64,000 nucleotides of DNA from Streptomyces shenzhenensis. Lineage in GTDB: Bacteria > Actinomycetota > Actinomycetes > Streptomycetales > Streptomycetaceae. The stretch covers positions 1-64,000 of the forward strand of contig NZ_JAJONF010000010.1 of the NCBI RefSeq assembly GCF_021462265.1. Reading direction: 5' to 3'. The notes under the pieces were generated by a model that saw only the letters and a program-made list of their open reading frames with translations, had not been told where the DNA came from and made no database searches. Shown in pieces: positions 46,708 through 55,949 of the stretch (positions are counted from its first letter, which is position 1; every line of letters begins with the position of its first letter). The position numbers and the translations under genes are program-made.

Positions 46708-49700
46708 TCACGGGGACGAAGGGGCGGTTCGGTTCAGCGCGGTCAGCACCGCGTCTTTCGCGTCGGTCGCCCGTGCGCGCGGGAAGTGGGCTCCGCCACC
46801 CGGAAGCCGGCGGTGCGTCACCTTGTCGGAGAAGAGCCGCCAGTCCCAGTGACCGCGGCCGTGTTCGCCGTCCGCCCCGTCCTCAGCGACGACGAGCTCG
46901 ATGCCCGCCTTGACCCGGTGCGCCTCCGGGTCGAGGCGGGCGGCCAGCAGGAAGTCTCCGGCCGACCGCACGTCGTGCCGGTAGGCGGGCCCGAGCAGCC
47001 GCGCCCGCTCCGGCTTGAGCCCGTCGAACTCCACGTACGCGCCCTCGCCCAGGAGGGTCGCGGCGACCTCCTGGTCGCTCATGGCACGGGTGCGGTCCAT
47101 GGCCGCCCGCACCCCGGCCGGCCAGTCCGGGGCGACGCCGCCGACGATGACCCGACGAGCTGCCGAAGGGCCGTCCTCCAGCAGCCGGGCCAGGGCGAGC
47201 GCGGGCGCCGCACCCTCCCGCTGCCCCCACAGCACGAGCGATACGGCGGTCAGCCGCCCCAGCTCCTGCGCAACCCGGCGCGCCACCTCGGGCACCTCCG
47301 CCAGATCCTGCGTACCGGGCACGAAGTCGTGGCCCGGCAGCTCCACGCCGTACACCTCGATGCCGCTCGGAGCGAGTTCCCGCGCCAGAGCGAGGAAGTT
47401 GACCGCGTTCCCGCCCGCGCCGGGGAAGCAGACCAGGCGGCCCTCGGGCTCGGTCCGGCCAGGGAGCGCACAGGTCAGCGGTCGGAGCAGGCCGGGCTCC
47501 GGGCCCTCCGCCGTCGTGTTCCCACCCGCGTCGACGGCGGCGGCGAGGTCGGACAGCACGGGATGGGCGACGATCTGCGTCAGCGAGACGAGCCGGTCCA
47601 GCTTCACGACGAGCCAGGTCGCCGCGAGCGACGTACCGCCCAGCGCGAAGAAGTTGTCGGCCCGCCCGATGCTCTGCAACGGAACGTTGAGCGCCTCCGC
47701 CCAGGCCATCGCGAGGCGCTGCTCGGTGGGCGTGGTGGGCGCCGTGCTCGGCACGCCGGCATGGCCGAGCGTGGCGGCCAGCTCGACGAGAACCTTCCGG
47801 TCCACCTTGCCGTTGGCGCTGACCGGCAGGGCGTCGATCCAGTGGCAGTGCGCGGGGATCATGTAGTCCGGCAGATGGCGGGCCAGGCCGGTCCGGATGT
47901 CGGCGGCCTGCCGACGGACGGCACCGACCAGGAAGGCGACCAGGACCCGGTGCCGGTCACCCGCCCCCGAGGCGACGACCACCGCGTCCTTCACCTCGTC
48001 CAGGGCCATGAGCCGGTTCTCTATCTCACCGCTCTCGACCCTGAATCCGCGGATCCTGACCTGCTGGTCGCGGCGGCCGAGGAACTGGAGCCGGCCCCCG
48101 GGCAGCCAGCGTCCGAAGTCCCCCGTACGGTACATCCGCTCGCCGGGCCGGAACGGATCGGGCACGAACGCGGCCCGAGTCCGCTCGGGGTCGTTGACGT
48201 AGCCACGGCCGACCGCGACCCCGGAGAAGACGATCTCTCCGGTCGCGCCGAGCGGCACCAGCCCACCCTGCTCGTCGAGCACGTAGCCATGCACGTTGCG
48301 CCGCATCCGGCCGAGCGTGACGGGCCCGTGCTCGGGCACCATGTCGAGGAACTCGTGCATGGTGTCGTCCGAGAGCTCGGTCGCGCCGTACGCGTTGACC
48401 ACCCGGATGCCCGGATGGCACGCGAACCACCGCCGCAGCAGCGCCGGTTTCAGTTCCTCCCCCGTCACCGAGACGGCTCGCAGCACGCCGAGACCGCGGG
48501 GGCCGCGCTCCAGTGCCGTGATCAGCGCGTCGAAGTAGGACGGGGCGAACTGTGCGACGGAGACGCGCGACGCGGTCAGCTCGGCGAGGAAACGGTCGAC
48601 GTCCAGGAGCACGTCGGTGTCCACGATGCGTGAACCGCCGCCGGTCAGCAGGGGGGCGATCAGCTGCCACAGCGAGATGTCCAGGGACTGCGCGGCAGTC
48701 TGCGCCACCACGTCGCCGGGGCCGAGTCCGAGGTCGGCGACCTTCATCAACAGGTGGTTCAGCAACCCCGCGTGCTCGCACATCACGCCTTTCGGCGTGC
48801 CGGTGGAGCCGGAGGTGAAGTAGATGTAGGCGAGCCTGCGGGGCGTGAGTGGCCGGCCCGGGTTGCCGGTCGTCCGCGCCTCGGAACCATGACCACCGGT
48901 TCCGGCGGTCAGGGCCGCGACGTCCACCGAGCGGCGCGCGTCGTCCCTGCCCCTCACGAAGGCATGCGGGTCCGCACCCTCCCCGAGCAGGAACCGGCAG
49001 TCCGCGTGGTCGAGTTGAGCGGCGATCCGGGCGGCCGGTAGGTCCGGATGCACCGGCAGATAGCACCCGCCTGCCTTGAGTACGCCGATCGTGGCCGCTG
49101 CCCACTCCAGGCCGCGTTCCATGACGACGGCCACCACGTCCTCGTCACGGAGCCCGTCCGTCAGCAGCGCGTGGGCGATCCGGTTGGCGCTCGTGTTGAG
49201 CCGGTCGTAGGTCCATGACCGGCTCCGGTGCGACACCGCGATCGCGTCAGGGGTCGACCGGACCTGCTCCTCGAACCGCTCGACGAACAGCCTCCCGTCG
49301 AAGGGCACCGACTCGCCCGCCAACCCGTAGATCTGGAAGTGCCGTTCGTCCTCGGCGAGCAGACTCCGCTCGCCCGCCGGTGCGTCGGGGTGGACGGCCA
49401 GCAGTTCCAAGGCCCGTGCGTGGTAGCCGACGATTCGGGTCAGCTGCTCCTCGGACATCACGTCCGAGCGGGACCGGGCGCGGACGGTGACGCGGTCCGC
49501 GTGCACGGCGATACGCACCCACAGGGGCGGTGCGTCGTGCTGGGCCGGATCCGCTGCGGACAGGTCCGTCGTGATCAGGTCTGTCGCGGACAGGTCCAGG
49601 ACGCAATCGTGGTTCGCCCCGGAGGCCGGGTCCGGCGCCGGGGCGCGCCGGCTCGCCTCCGCGGCCGCCTGCCGCACGAGTTCGCCCCAGCTCTTCCGCA

Positions 49701-50004
49701 GCACACCACTGACACCCAGCGAGCGTGGCGCGCCGGGATCACCGTCGGCGGGCACGTACCCGGTGACCGGGTTCTGGTCGGAGGTCAGCGCGGCGACCAC
49801 CCGCAGGTGTGCGGCCAGGAGCACGGCGTCCAACTGGGCCGCGCTCTCGACGGCCACCGTACGCAGCCGGGGGGTCAGTTCGGCAGACAGCACGAGTTCG
49901 GCGGTCACTCCTCGCCGCGCGCCCGTCTCGTCGGCCGTGGTCCACCGCGGAACGCGTACGGCCGTCGTCCCGGCCGCGACTGAACAGCCCAAAGTCTTCG
50001 ACAC
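46708..50004 (-). CDS. Single-module NRPS: partial C, A, T and inactive-looking TE-like domain
   Basis: The product has 1098 residues. Residues 1 to about 215 match only the C-terminal lobe of a condensation domain; the HHxxxDG half is missing. The A domain (core FTSGSTGTPKG near 395, NGKVDRK at the end) has specificity residues D-I-W-Q-S-T-A-D-D, with an acidic pair that suits a cationic residue; its place in the diaminobutyrate operon suggests that substrate. T is FFALGGTSLAATW near 788. The last 230 residues are thioesterase-II-like (CFPGAGGNAVNF), but the nucleophile motif reads GQREG, with Arg for Ser, while the histidine (GGAHFP) remains. GTG at 50004 lies 65 bp after the -10 of SARP site E. 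Confidence 0.93.
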   Translation of the reverse strand: MSKTLGCSVAAGTTAVRVPRWTTADETGARRGVTAELVLSAELTPRLRTVAVESAAQLDAVLLAAHLRVVAALTSDQNPVTGYVPADGDPGAPRSLGVSGVLRKSWGELVRQAAAEASRRAPAPDPASGANHDCVLDLSATDLITTDLSAADPAQHDAPPLWVRIAVHADRVTVRARSRSDVMSEEQLTRIVGYHARALELLAVHPDAPAGERSLLAEDERHFQIYGLAGESVPFDGRLFVERFEEQVRSTPDAIAVSHRSRSWTYDRLNTSANRIAHALLTDGLRDEDVVAVVMERGLEWAAATIGVLKAGGCYLPVHPDLPAARIAAQLDHADCRFLLGEGADPHAFVRGRDDARRSVDVAALTAGTGGHGSEARTTGNPGRPLTPRRLAYIYFTSGSTGTPKGVMCEHAGLLNHLLMKVADLGLGPGDVVAQTAAQSLDISLWQLIAPLLTGGGSRIVDTDVLLDVDRFLAELTASRVSVAQFAPSYFDALITALERGPRGLGVLRAVSVTGEELKPALLRRWFACHPGIRVVNAYGATELSDDTMHEFLDMVPEHGPVTLGRMRRNVHGYVLDEQGGLVPLGATGEIVFSGVAVGRGYVNDPERTRAAFVPDPFRPGERMYRTGDFGRWLPGGRLQFLGRRDQQVRIRGFRVESGEIENRLMALDEVKDAVVVASGAGDRHRVLVAFLVGAVRRQAADIRTGLARHLPDYMIPAHCHWIDALPVSANGKVDRKVLVELAATLGHAGVPSTAPTTPTEQRLAMAWAEALNVPLQSIGRADNFFALGGTSLAATWLVVKLDRLVSLTQIVAHPVLSDLAAAVDAGGNTTAEGPEPGLLRPLTCALPGRTEPEGRLVCFPGAGGNAVNFLALARELAPSGIEVYGVELPGHDFVPGTQDLAEVPEVARRVAQELGRLTAVSLVLWGQREGAAPALALARLLEDGPSAARRVIVGGVAPDWPAGVRAAMDRTRAMSDQEVAATLLGEGAYVEFDGLKPERARLLGPAYRHDVRSAGDFLLAARLDPEAHRVKAGIELVVAEDGADGEHGRGHWDWRLFSDKVTHRRLPGGGAHFPRARATDAKDAVLTALNRTAPSSP

Positions 50005-50068
50005 GTGATTGCCAACCTACGGAGGAATGGACGGAAGAATGTGTTATTCGGCATCGCCTTTCGTGACC

Positions 50069-50100
50069 ATGCTGTCGACCGGCACTGACAGGCCACTGAC
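50069..50100 (-). promoter_or_regulatory. SARP-type promoter of the diaminobutyrate/NRPS operon (site E)
   Basis: CTGAC elements at 50085 and 50096 are 11 bp apart; the coding strand reads GTCAGTG-N4-GTCAGTG, then 8 bp, then CAGCAT (50074-50069). The -10 box is identical to that of site D. Confidence 0.8.
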
Positions 50101-50232
50101 GACGGCTCCCCACCCCGTTCGCGCGCTCACACGGAAGTTTTCGCCGCTGCTTAAGGAAGTGTTCTCCGCCCGCTCCGAACGTTTATCGTCCGGTCGGTCA
50201 CAGCCCGCAGGTCAGGGAGGCGGAACACAGCG

Positions 50233-51039
50233 ATGAATGCTCTCGACGACATCGTCAGGGGCGTACGTGCCGATGTGGCGTCACGCAGGCAGCGCCTGCC
50301 CGAGGCGGCCGTGCGGGAGCGGGCCCTGGCCCGGGGGGCGGGGCGGGACTGCGTGCCGCTGCTGCGGGGCGGGCCGGGGGTGCGGGTCATCGCGGAGGTG
50401 AAGAGGGCCAGCCCCTCGCGCGGTCCGCTCGCCGGCATCCCTGATCCCGGGGCCCTCGCCGCCGACTACGCGGCAGGCGGTGCGGCCGCGATCAGCGTCC
50501 TGACCGAGGGACGCCGGTTCGGGGGCTCCCTGGCGGATCTGGAGGCCGTGCGCGCCCGGGTGGACGTGCCCGTGCTGCGCAAGGACTTCGTCGTGGACCC
50601 TTACCAGGTGTGGGAGGCGCGTGCGTACGGCGCGGACATGGTGCTCCTGATCGTCGCCGCCCTGGGCCGGGCCCAGCTGGCCGAGTTCGTCGCGCTGGCG
50701 CTCGAGGCTGGACTGACGCCGCTGGTGGAGGTGCACGACGAGCCCGAGGCGGAGCGCGCGGTGGCCGCCGGCACCACGGTGATCGGCGTCAACGCACGCG
50801 ACCTGACGACGCTGGAGGTGGAGCGTGGCACGTTCGCGCGGGTCGCGCCGCACCTTCCCGAGGGCCTGGTGCGGATCGCCGAGTCCGGCGTCCGCGGCCC
50901 GGCGGACGTCGCGGCATACGCCCACGCGGGCGCGGACGCGGTCCTCGTCGGCGAGGCACTGGTGACCCACGGCACTCCCCGAACGGCAGTAGCCGAACTC
51001 CTGGCCGCATCCCAGGTCCAGGGTCCGGTCGACGGATGA
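50233..51039 (+). CDS. trpC: Indole-3-glycerol phosphate synthase
   Basis: The product has 268 residues, the usual TrpC length. Motifs are VIAEVKRASPSRG near residue 52, VLRKDFVVDPYQV near 114, VGVNxRDL as VIGVNARDLTTLEV near 180 and RIAESGVRGPADV near 216. It converts carboxyphenylaminodeoxyribulose phosphate to indole-3-glycerol phosphate in the tryptophan pathway. This cluster copy most likely boosts tryptophan for chlorination and peptide assembly, as in other tryptophan-peptide clusters such as CDA. The ATG at 50233 is preceded by GGGAGG. It is transcribed away from the NRPS operon and converges with trpD. Confidence 0.95.
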   Translation: MNALDDIVRGVRADVASRRQRLPEAAVRERALARGAGRDCVPLLRGGPGVRVIAEVKRASPSRGPLAGIPDPGALAADYAAGGAAAISVLTEGRRFGGSLADLEAVRARVDVPVLRKDFVVDPYQVWEARAYGADMVLLIVAALGRAQLAEFVALALEAGLTPLVEVHDEPEAERAVAAGTTVIGVNARDLTTLEVERGTFARVAPHLPEGLVRIAESGVRGPADVAAYAHAGADAVLVGEALVTHGTPRTAVAELLAASQVQGPVDG

Positions 51040-51237
51040 CGCCGGGCAGGTGGGGTGGGTGCGCCTCGGACCTGTCCGGAATCCGCCCCACGGCTCGCCG
51101 CGCGGCCGTCCGGCCCGGCGTACGTGTCCCTCGTTGCGCCGCACCTCGGAGTCGGCCGGCGCGAGGCCGGGGCCCGGGTACCGCGGAACAGGACCCCTCA
51201 GGGCTCGCGGCGCAGAGCCGTCGGCGGCAGCCGCGGC

Positions 51238-52314
51238 TCACCGAGGCGCCGGCCCCGCTGGCTGCGCCCGCTTGGTCGTGACGGCCGCCCATCGTTCCAG
51301 GACCGCTGCCGCCGCGCCCGAGTCCACCGATTCCGCCGCCCGCTCCCATCCCGTCGCCAGATGTTCGCCGACCGAGCGTCCGCCGTCCGGCTCCAGCGCG
51401 GCAAGACCGGCCGCGGCCGACAGCAGTACCGCGTCGCGCACCGGACCGCGCGCACCGGCGAGGACCTCACGCGCCACTTGGGCGTTGTGGGCCCGGTCGC
51501 CGCCGCGCAGGGCGTCGGGCGTGGCGAGCCCGATGCCGATGTCCCGCGGGTCGAAGGTCTCCTCGCGCACCCCGGAGTCCGTGACCACCCAGATCGTGGA
51601 GGTTGTGGTGACCGTCAGTTCATCCATTCCGTCGTCGCCCCGGAACACGAGCCCCCTCGACCCACGCCGGGCGAGGACCCCAGCCAGCAGCGGCGCGAGC
51701 CGCGCGTCCGCCACTCCGATCGCCGCACCCGTGGGCGAGGCCGGATTGAGCAGCGGGCCCAGGGCGTTGAAGACGGTGGGTATCCCGAGCTCGCGGCGCG
51801 GCGCCGCCGCGTGCCGCATGCCGGGATGGAACGCCGGCGCGAAGCAGAACGTGATGCCGACCTCTTCGGCGACGGCGCCGACGTCCTCCGCGGGCAGCCC
51901 CAGAGCCACCCCCAGCTCCTCCAGGACGTCGGCCGATCCGCAGGAGGAGGACGCCGACCGGTTGCCATGCTTGACCACCCGCGCCCCGGCTCCGGCCGCC
52001 ACGATGGCCGAGATCGTGGAGATGTTGACACTGTTCGAACCGTCCCCGCCGGTGCCCACGATGTCCACCGTGGGGCCGGGCACGTCCAGCGGCACCGCAT
52101 GCCGCCGCATGGCGCCGACCAGACCCTCGATCTCCTCGACGGTCTCGCCCTTCGCCCGCAGCGCCACCAGGAGCCCGGCCAGCCGCACCGGCCCCGCGAC
52201 GCCGTACATCACCTGATCCATCGCCCAGTCGGTCTCCCGCGCGGAAAGGTCCTTCAGATCGAGCAGCGAATTCAGCAATTCGGGCCAACTGAAACTCTGC
52301 GGTCCGGTTGTCAC
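51238..52314 (-). CDS. trpD: Anthranilate phosphoribosyltransferase
   Basis: The product has 358 residues with the TrpD signatures DIVGTGGDGSNSVNIST near residue 83, VVKHGNRSASSSCGSADVLE near residue 112 and FNALGPLLNPASPTG near residue 175. It transfers phosphoribosyl to anthranilate in tryptophan synthesis. The GTG at 52314 has GAGGAG 8 bp upstream. It is divergent from the MocR gene (134-bp intergenic) and convergent with trpC. It belongs to the cluster's tryptophan-supply set; trpA, trpB and a trpF function are not in the window. Confidence 0.95.
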   Translation of the reverse strand: MTTGPQSFSWPELLNSLLDLKDLSARETDWAMDQVMYGVAGPVRLAGLLVALRAKGETVEEIEGLVGAMRRHAVPLDVPGPTVDIVGTGGDGSNSVNISTISAIVAAGAGARVVKHGNRSASSSCGSADVLEELGVALGLPAEDVGAVAEEVGITFCFAPAFHPGMRHAAAPRRELGIPTVFNALGPLLNPASPTGAAIGVADARLAPLLAGVLARRGSRGLVFRGDDGMDELTVTTTSTIWVVTDSGVREETFDPRDIGIGLATPDALRGGDRAHNAQVAREVLAGARGPVRDAVLLSAAAGLAALEPDGGRSVGEHLATGWERAAESVDSGAAAAVLERWAAVTTKRAQPAGPAPR

Positions 52315-52362
52315 GTGAATTCTCCTCGGACATCTGCGACACGGATCTGGCATCGATCCGGG

Positions 52363-52398
52363 CGACCAGTGTCACGTCCGGGCACGCAACCCGACCAG
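52363..52398. promoter_or_regulatory. Direct repeat in the trpD-MocR intergenic region
   Basis: CGACCAG occurs at 52363-52369 and 52392-52398, 29 bp start to start, close to three helical turns. MocR regulators often bind direct repeats in divergent promoters. The evidence is weak because the repeat is short. Confidence 0.3.
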
Positions 52399-52448
52399 AC
52401 CACTGCCAGGCGAGAAATACAGGCCACTTCCCAAGGAGAGAAAAGTTC

Positions 52449-53837
52449 ATGTCCCTCCACATGGCGGTCGAAGTCGTCCGGGATTCCGAGGTCTCCCTGA
52501 CCGCGCAGATACAGAGCTTCATCAAGAGCGAGATAGCGGCCGGAAGCCTGCACGCGGGAACCCGGCTGCCCTCCAGCCGCCGCCTCGCGGACGACCTGGA
52601 CGTCTCGCGCAGCGTGGTCGTGGAGGCGTACGGCCAACTCGTCGCCGAGGGATACCTGGAAGCCGTCCAGGGCGCGGGCACCCGCGTCGTCGGACACCTG
52701 ACCGCCCAGGCGGTCGTACCGACGCTCCTCGGGGAGGACCGGGTGCCGGAGGTGCGCTGGGACCTACGGCCGGGCGGCGGCAGTCCGTCCGACTTTCCGC
52801 GGCGCGACTGGCTCACCTGCTACGAGCGCGCGCTGCGGTCGGGCGCCCCCTCGGCACACTCCTATCCTCCGCTGGCCGGAGCCCCCGCGCTGCGCCTGGA
52901 ACTCTCCCAGTACCTGGGGCGGGCCCGCGGCGTTCGGACCGCCCCCGAGCGGCTGGCCGTGGTGGGCGGGTTCGCGCAGGGACTGAACCTGCTGTGCGGC
53001 GTGCTCCGCCGGCAGGGGGTCGACGCGATCGGCGTGGAGGACCCGGGCCATCCCGGACAGCGGCGGTTCCTCCAGGAATGCGGTGTGCGTCCGCTGCCCC
53101 TGCCCGTCGACGAGGCGGGCCTGGATGTGGCGGCGCTGGCCGCGACGGGCCTGCGCGCCGTCCTCGTCACTCCCACGCATCACTTCCCGACTGGCGTGAC
53201 CCTGCGCGACGACCGGCGCGAGCACCTCGTGCGCTGGGCCCGGGACGTCGACGGCCTGATCATCGAGGACGACTACGACGGGGGCCTGTGGTACGAACGC
53301 GGTCGACGTCCGCTGGCGCTGCAACGCCTCGCCCCCGAACGCGTCGTGTACGCGGGCACAGCCAGCAAGTCCCTCGCCCCCGGACTGCGGCTCGGCTGGC
53401 TGGCCGCACCGCCCGATCTGCTGGACCAGCTGCTGCGCGAGCGTGCCCGGCACGACCTCGGCACCGAGACCCTCACCCAGCTGGCCTTCGCCGAGCTGCT
53501 GCGCGGCGGGCTGCTCGACCGGCACCTGCGAAGGCTCAACTCCCGGGCGAGCGGCCGCCGTCAGGCCCTCGTGGAGGCCGTCCGCCGGCATCTGCCCGAC
53601 GCCGACGTGCTCGGCCCGGCGGCGGGGCTGCACGCGTACCTCAGGCTCCCCCGGCACACCGACGAGGCGACCCTGGTGTCCGGGGCGCTGCGCCGCTCCG
53701 TCGCGGTGCGCGGCGGGGCGGCCTTCCACGCCTGGCCGCGCCGGGGCGCACCCGCGCTCGTCGTGGGCCACGCGCATCTTCCGCGCTCGGGCATCACCGA
53801 GGCCGTCCGGGTACTGGCTGAGGTCAGATCCCGCTGA
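52449..53837 (+). CDS. MocR-type GntR regulator with aminotransferase-like domain
   Basis: The product has 462 residues. A GntR winged helix occupies residues 1-80 (LPSSRRLADDLDVSRSVVVE). After a linker follows a fold-type I aminotransferase domain with IIEDDYDG near residue 275 and the PLP lysine in GTASKSLAPGLRLGW near residue 303. MocR proteins sense PLP or amino-group metabolites. The ATG at 52449 has AGGAGA 9 bp upstream. The gene is divergent from trpD and overlaps trpG tail to tail by 14 bp, so it may control the cluster's trp genes; the effector is unknown. Confidence 0.9.
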   Translation: MSLHMAVEVVRDSEVSLTAQIQSFIKSEIAAGSLHAGTRLPSSRRLADDLDVSRSVVVEAYGQLVAEGYLEAVQGAGTRVVGHLTAQAVVPTLLGEDRVPEVRWDLRPGGGSPSDFPRRDWLTCYERALRSGAPSAHSYPPLAGAPALRLELSQYLGRARGVRTAPERLAVVGGFAQGLNLLCGVLRRQGVDAIGVEDPGHPGQRRFLQECGVRPLPLPVDEAGLDVAALAATGLRAVLVTPTHHFPTGVTLRDDRREHLVRWARDVDGLIIEDDYDGGLWYERGRRPLALQRLAPERVVYAGTASKSLAPGLRLGWLAAPPDLLDQLLRERARHDLGTETLTQLAFAELLRGGLLDRHLRRLNSRASGRRQALVEAVRRHLPDADVLGPAAGLHAYLRLPRHTDEATLVSGALRRSVAVRGGAAFHAWPRRGAPALVVGHAHLPRSGITEAVRVLAEVRSR

Positions 53838-54429
53838 GCGGCCGCTCCCGGCCGCGCTCGTCCGCCGCCATGGCCAGGAAGTTCTCCAGCAGCGTGAGGC
53901 CTCCGGTGGTCATCACGGACTCGGGGTGGAACTGGACGCCCGCCACGGGCAGGGTGCGATGCCGCAGGCCCATCACATAGCCGTGGTCGACCGCGACGGC
54001 CGTGGTCTCCAGGGCCTCCGGAACCGGTTGGGCGACCACGAGAGAGTGGTAGCGGGTGGCCTGCAGGGTGTGACCGAGACCGGCGAACAGGCCCGTGCCG
54101 TCGTGCCGCACGGTGCTGATCCGCCCGTGCATCACCTGGTCGGCCACCTCGATCCGGCCGCCGTAGGCCAGGGCGATGGCCTGGTGGCCCAGGCACACGC
54201 CGAGCAGCGGCACCCGACCGGCGAACTCGTGCACCAGTTCCACATGGCCCGACTCGGCCGGATGCCCGGGACCCGGCCCGAGGACCACGGCGTCCGGTTC
54301 GTACCCGGCGAGTTCCTCGACGGAGCGGGTCAGCGAGCGCACGACCCGCGTCTGCGCGCCGAGGTGGCGCAGATACTGGTCGATGATGTGCACGAAACTG
54401 TCGTACGCGTCGATCAGCAGCACCTTCAT
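53824..54429 (-). CDS. trpG: Anthranilate synthase glutamine amidotransferase subunit
   Basis: The product has 201 residues of the class I amidotransferase family: LLIDAYDSFVHII at the start, GPGPGHP near residue 52, the catalytic cysteine in LGVCLGHQAIA near residue 78 and the His-Glu pair in FHPESVMT near residue 168. It releases ammonia from glutamine for TrpE. The ATG overlaps the trpE stop (ATGA). A role in p-aminobenzoate synthesis is possible for such subunits, but trpC and trpD nearby favour tryptophan. Confidence 0.92.
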   Translation of the reverse strand: MKVLLIDAYDSFVHIIDQYLRHLGAQTRVVRSLTRSVEELAGYEPDAVVLGPGPGHPAESGHVELVHEFAGRVPLLGVCLGHQAIALAYGGRIEVADQVMHGRISTVRHDGTGLFAGLGHTLQATRYHSLVVAQPVPEALETTAVAVDHGYVMGLRHRTLPVAGVQFHPESVMTTGGLTLLENFLAMAADERGRERPLSGI

Positions 54430-55949
54430 CGCAGCTCCTCCCCCGTGAGCGCCCAGTAGGCGGCGCCCATCTTCGCCAGCGTCTCCTGCCACTCGGACTC
54501 GGGGTCCGACTGGGCCACCAGGCCCGCCGAACTCTGCGTGGAGTAGGTGGCTCCGTCGTACTCGATCGAGCGGATGCACAGCGCGAGTTCGCTCCACCCG
54601 CGCACGTCCGCCAGCCCCACGGCGCCCGCGTAGCTGCCGCGTCGCTCCCGTTCCAGACCGTCGATGATCTCCATGGCCCGCACCTTGGGCGCGCCGGTCA
54701 TCGTCCCCGCCGGGAACGTCGCGCGCAACGCTTCCCAGGTGCCCAGGCCCTCGTCGAGACGTCCGGTGACGGTGGAGACGAGATGGAAGACGTGCGAGTA
54801 GGACTCCACGGCCATCAGCCGGTCCACGGGCAGCGTGCCGGGGCGGCTGACCCGGCCGATGTCGTTGCGGCAGAGGTCGACCAGCATGATGTGTTCGGCG
54901 CGTTCCTTCGTGCTCTCCCGCATCTCCTTGACGCGCCGGGCGTTCTCCTCGTCGTCCGGCCCCCGGCGCGCGGTGCCCGCGATGGGACGCATCTCGAGTT
55001 CGTCGCCCTCGATCCGGAAGTACAGCTCGGGGCTGGCACCGATGAGCAGGCTGCCGGCGCGGGGCATCAGGAACATGTACGGCGAGGGGTTGCGGCCGCG
55101 CAGCCGCCGGTAGACGTCGACGGGGGTGAGCTCGGTGCGTACGTCGATACGGTGACCGACCTGGATCTGATAGATGTCCCCGACCCGAATGTGCTCCAGG
55201 CACCGGTGAGCCCACGACAGGAACGTCTGGCGGCCGACGGTGTCGTGCACGGACGAGGGAGAGGGAGCCGCGGGCACCGGGGCGGCGTCCGTGCCGCCCC
55301 GCTCCTGGGCGGCCCGAGCGGCCTCCTCCAGCGACGGGGCATCCGGTGCGCGGTCCCCGAACGCCGCGCTCTCCGCGGCGAGATGACGCACCGTGGCCGT
55401 GGTCAGGTCGTACCACACGGCATCCCGGAAGAGCGTGAGCGTGATGTCGGGCCCGTTCGCCTTCTTGGTCCGGGGAGGCAGCGTCTCCATGTGCCAGACC
55501 GACTCGTAGGCGAGCGAGGCCAGGAACCCGAAGGCGTACGAGGTCTGCGGTATGTCGGTGTCCACCTCGAAGACGTGCTGTGCCAGGGGCAGCAGCCGCC
55601 AGACGGCGGCTGGGCCGGGTATGCGCAGTCGCCGGGTGCCTGCTCCGGGGGCGCCCGACGGCGACTCCTCGGGAAGCAGCCCTGCCTCCTCGGCGGCCAG
55701 AGCCAGCACCGACGCCACGCCCGGCACGCCGTCGATCTCCACGTGTTCGGCGAAGACCCGGATCTCGGCCAGACGGCCCAGACCGACGACGGCGGACCGG
55801 CGGTCGGGTGCGGCGCCGTCCGTGCTCTCGAAGAGAAAGACGTCCTCGGCCCGGCACGTGTCGCGCAGGCGCTCGTACAGCTCGAGAGGTGCGTGGTGCG
55901 GTAGTTCGGCAGCGGCGACCCGCACCATGAGGCGTTCCTGCGACGACAC
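54426..55949 (-). CDS. trpE: Anthranilate synthase component I
   Basis: The product has 507 residues with chorismate-binding motifs in the C-terminal half: PSPYMFLMP near residue 288, IAGTARRG near 330, VDLCRNDIGRVS near 362, GTMTGAPKVRAMEIIDGLE near 420 and a closing segment for chorismate binding. It makes anthranilate from chorismate with ammonia from TrpG. GTG at 55949 has GGGGG 6-7 bp upstream. I looked for a Trp-rich leader in the 137-bp upstream gap and saw none, so attenuation is not evident. It lies directly downstream of the C-A-T-C NRPS gene and could be on the same transcript. Confidence 0.93.
   Translation of the reverse strand: MSSQERLMVRVAAAELPHHAPLELYERLRDTCRAEDVFLFESTDGAAPDRRSAVVGLGRLAEIRVFAEHVEIDGVPGVASVLALAAEEAGLLPEESPSGAPGAGTRRLRIPGPAAVWRLLPLAQHVFEVDTDIPQTSYAFGFLASLAYESVWHMETLPPRTKKANGPDITLTLFRDAVWYDLTTATVRHLAAESAAFGDRAPDAPSLEEAARAAQERGGTDAAPVPAAPSPSSVHDTVGRQTFLSWAHRCLEHIRVGDIYQIQVGHRIDVRTELTPVDVYRRLRGRNPSPYMFLMPRAGSLLIGASPELYFRIEGDELEMRPIAGTARRGPDDEENARRVKEMRESTKERAEHIMLVDLCRNDIGRVSRPGTLPVDRLMAVESYSHVFHLVSTVTGRLDEGLGTWEALRATFPAGTMTGAPKVRAMEIIDGLERERRGSYAGAVGLADVRGWSELALCIRSIEYDGATYSTQSSAGLVAQSDPESEWQETLAKMGAAYWALTGEELR

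Noticed and set aside
51620..52816. Minus-strand 398-codon frame across trpD and the MocR gene
   Set aside because: It crosses the divergent promoter region and lacks protein motifs; trpD and the MocR gene explain the DNA.
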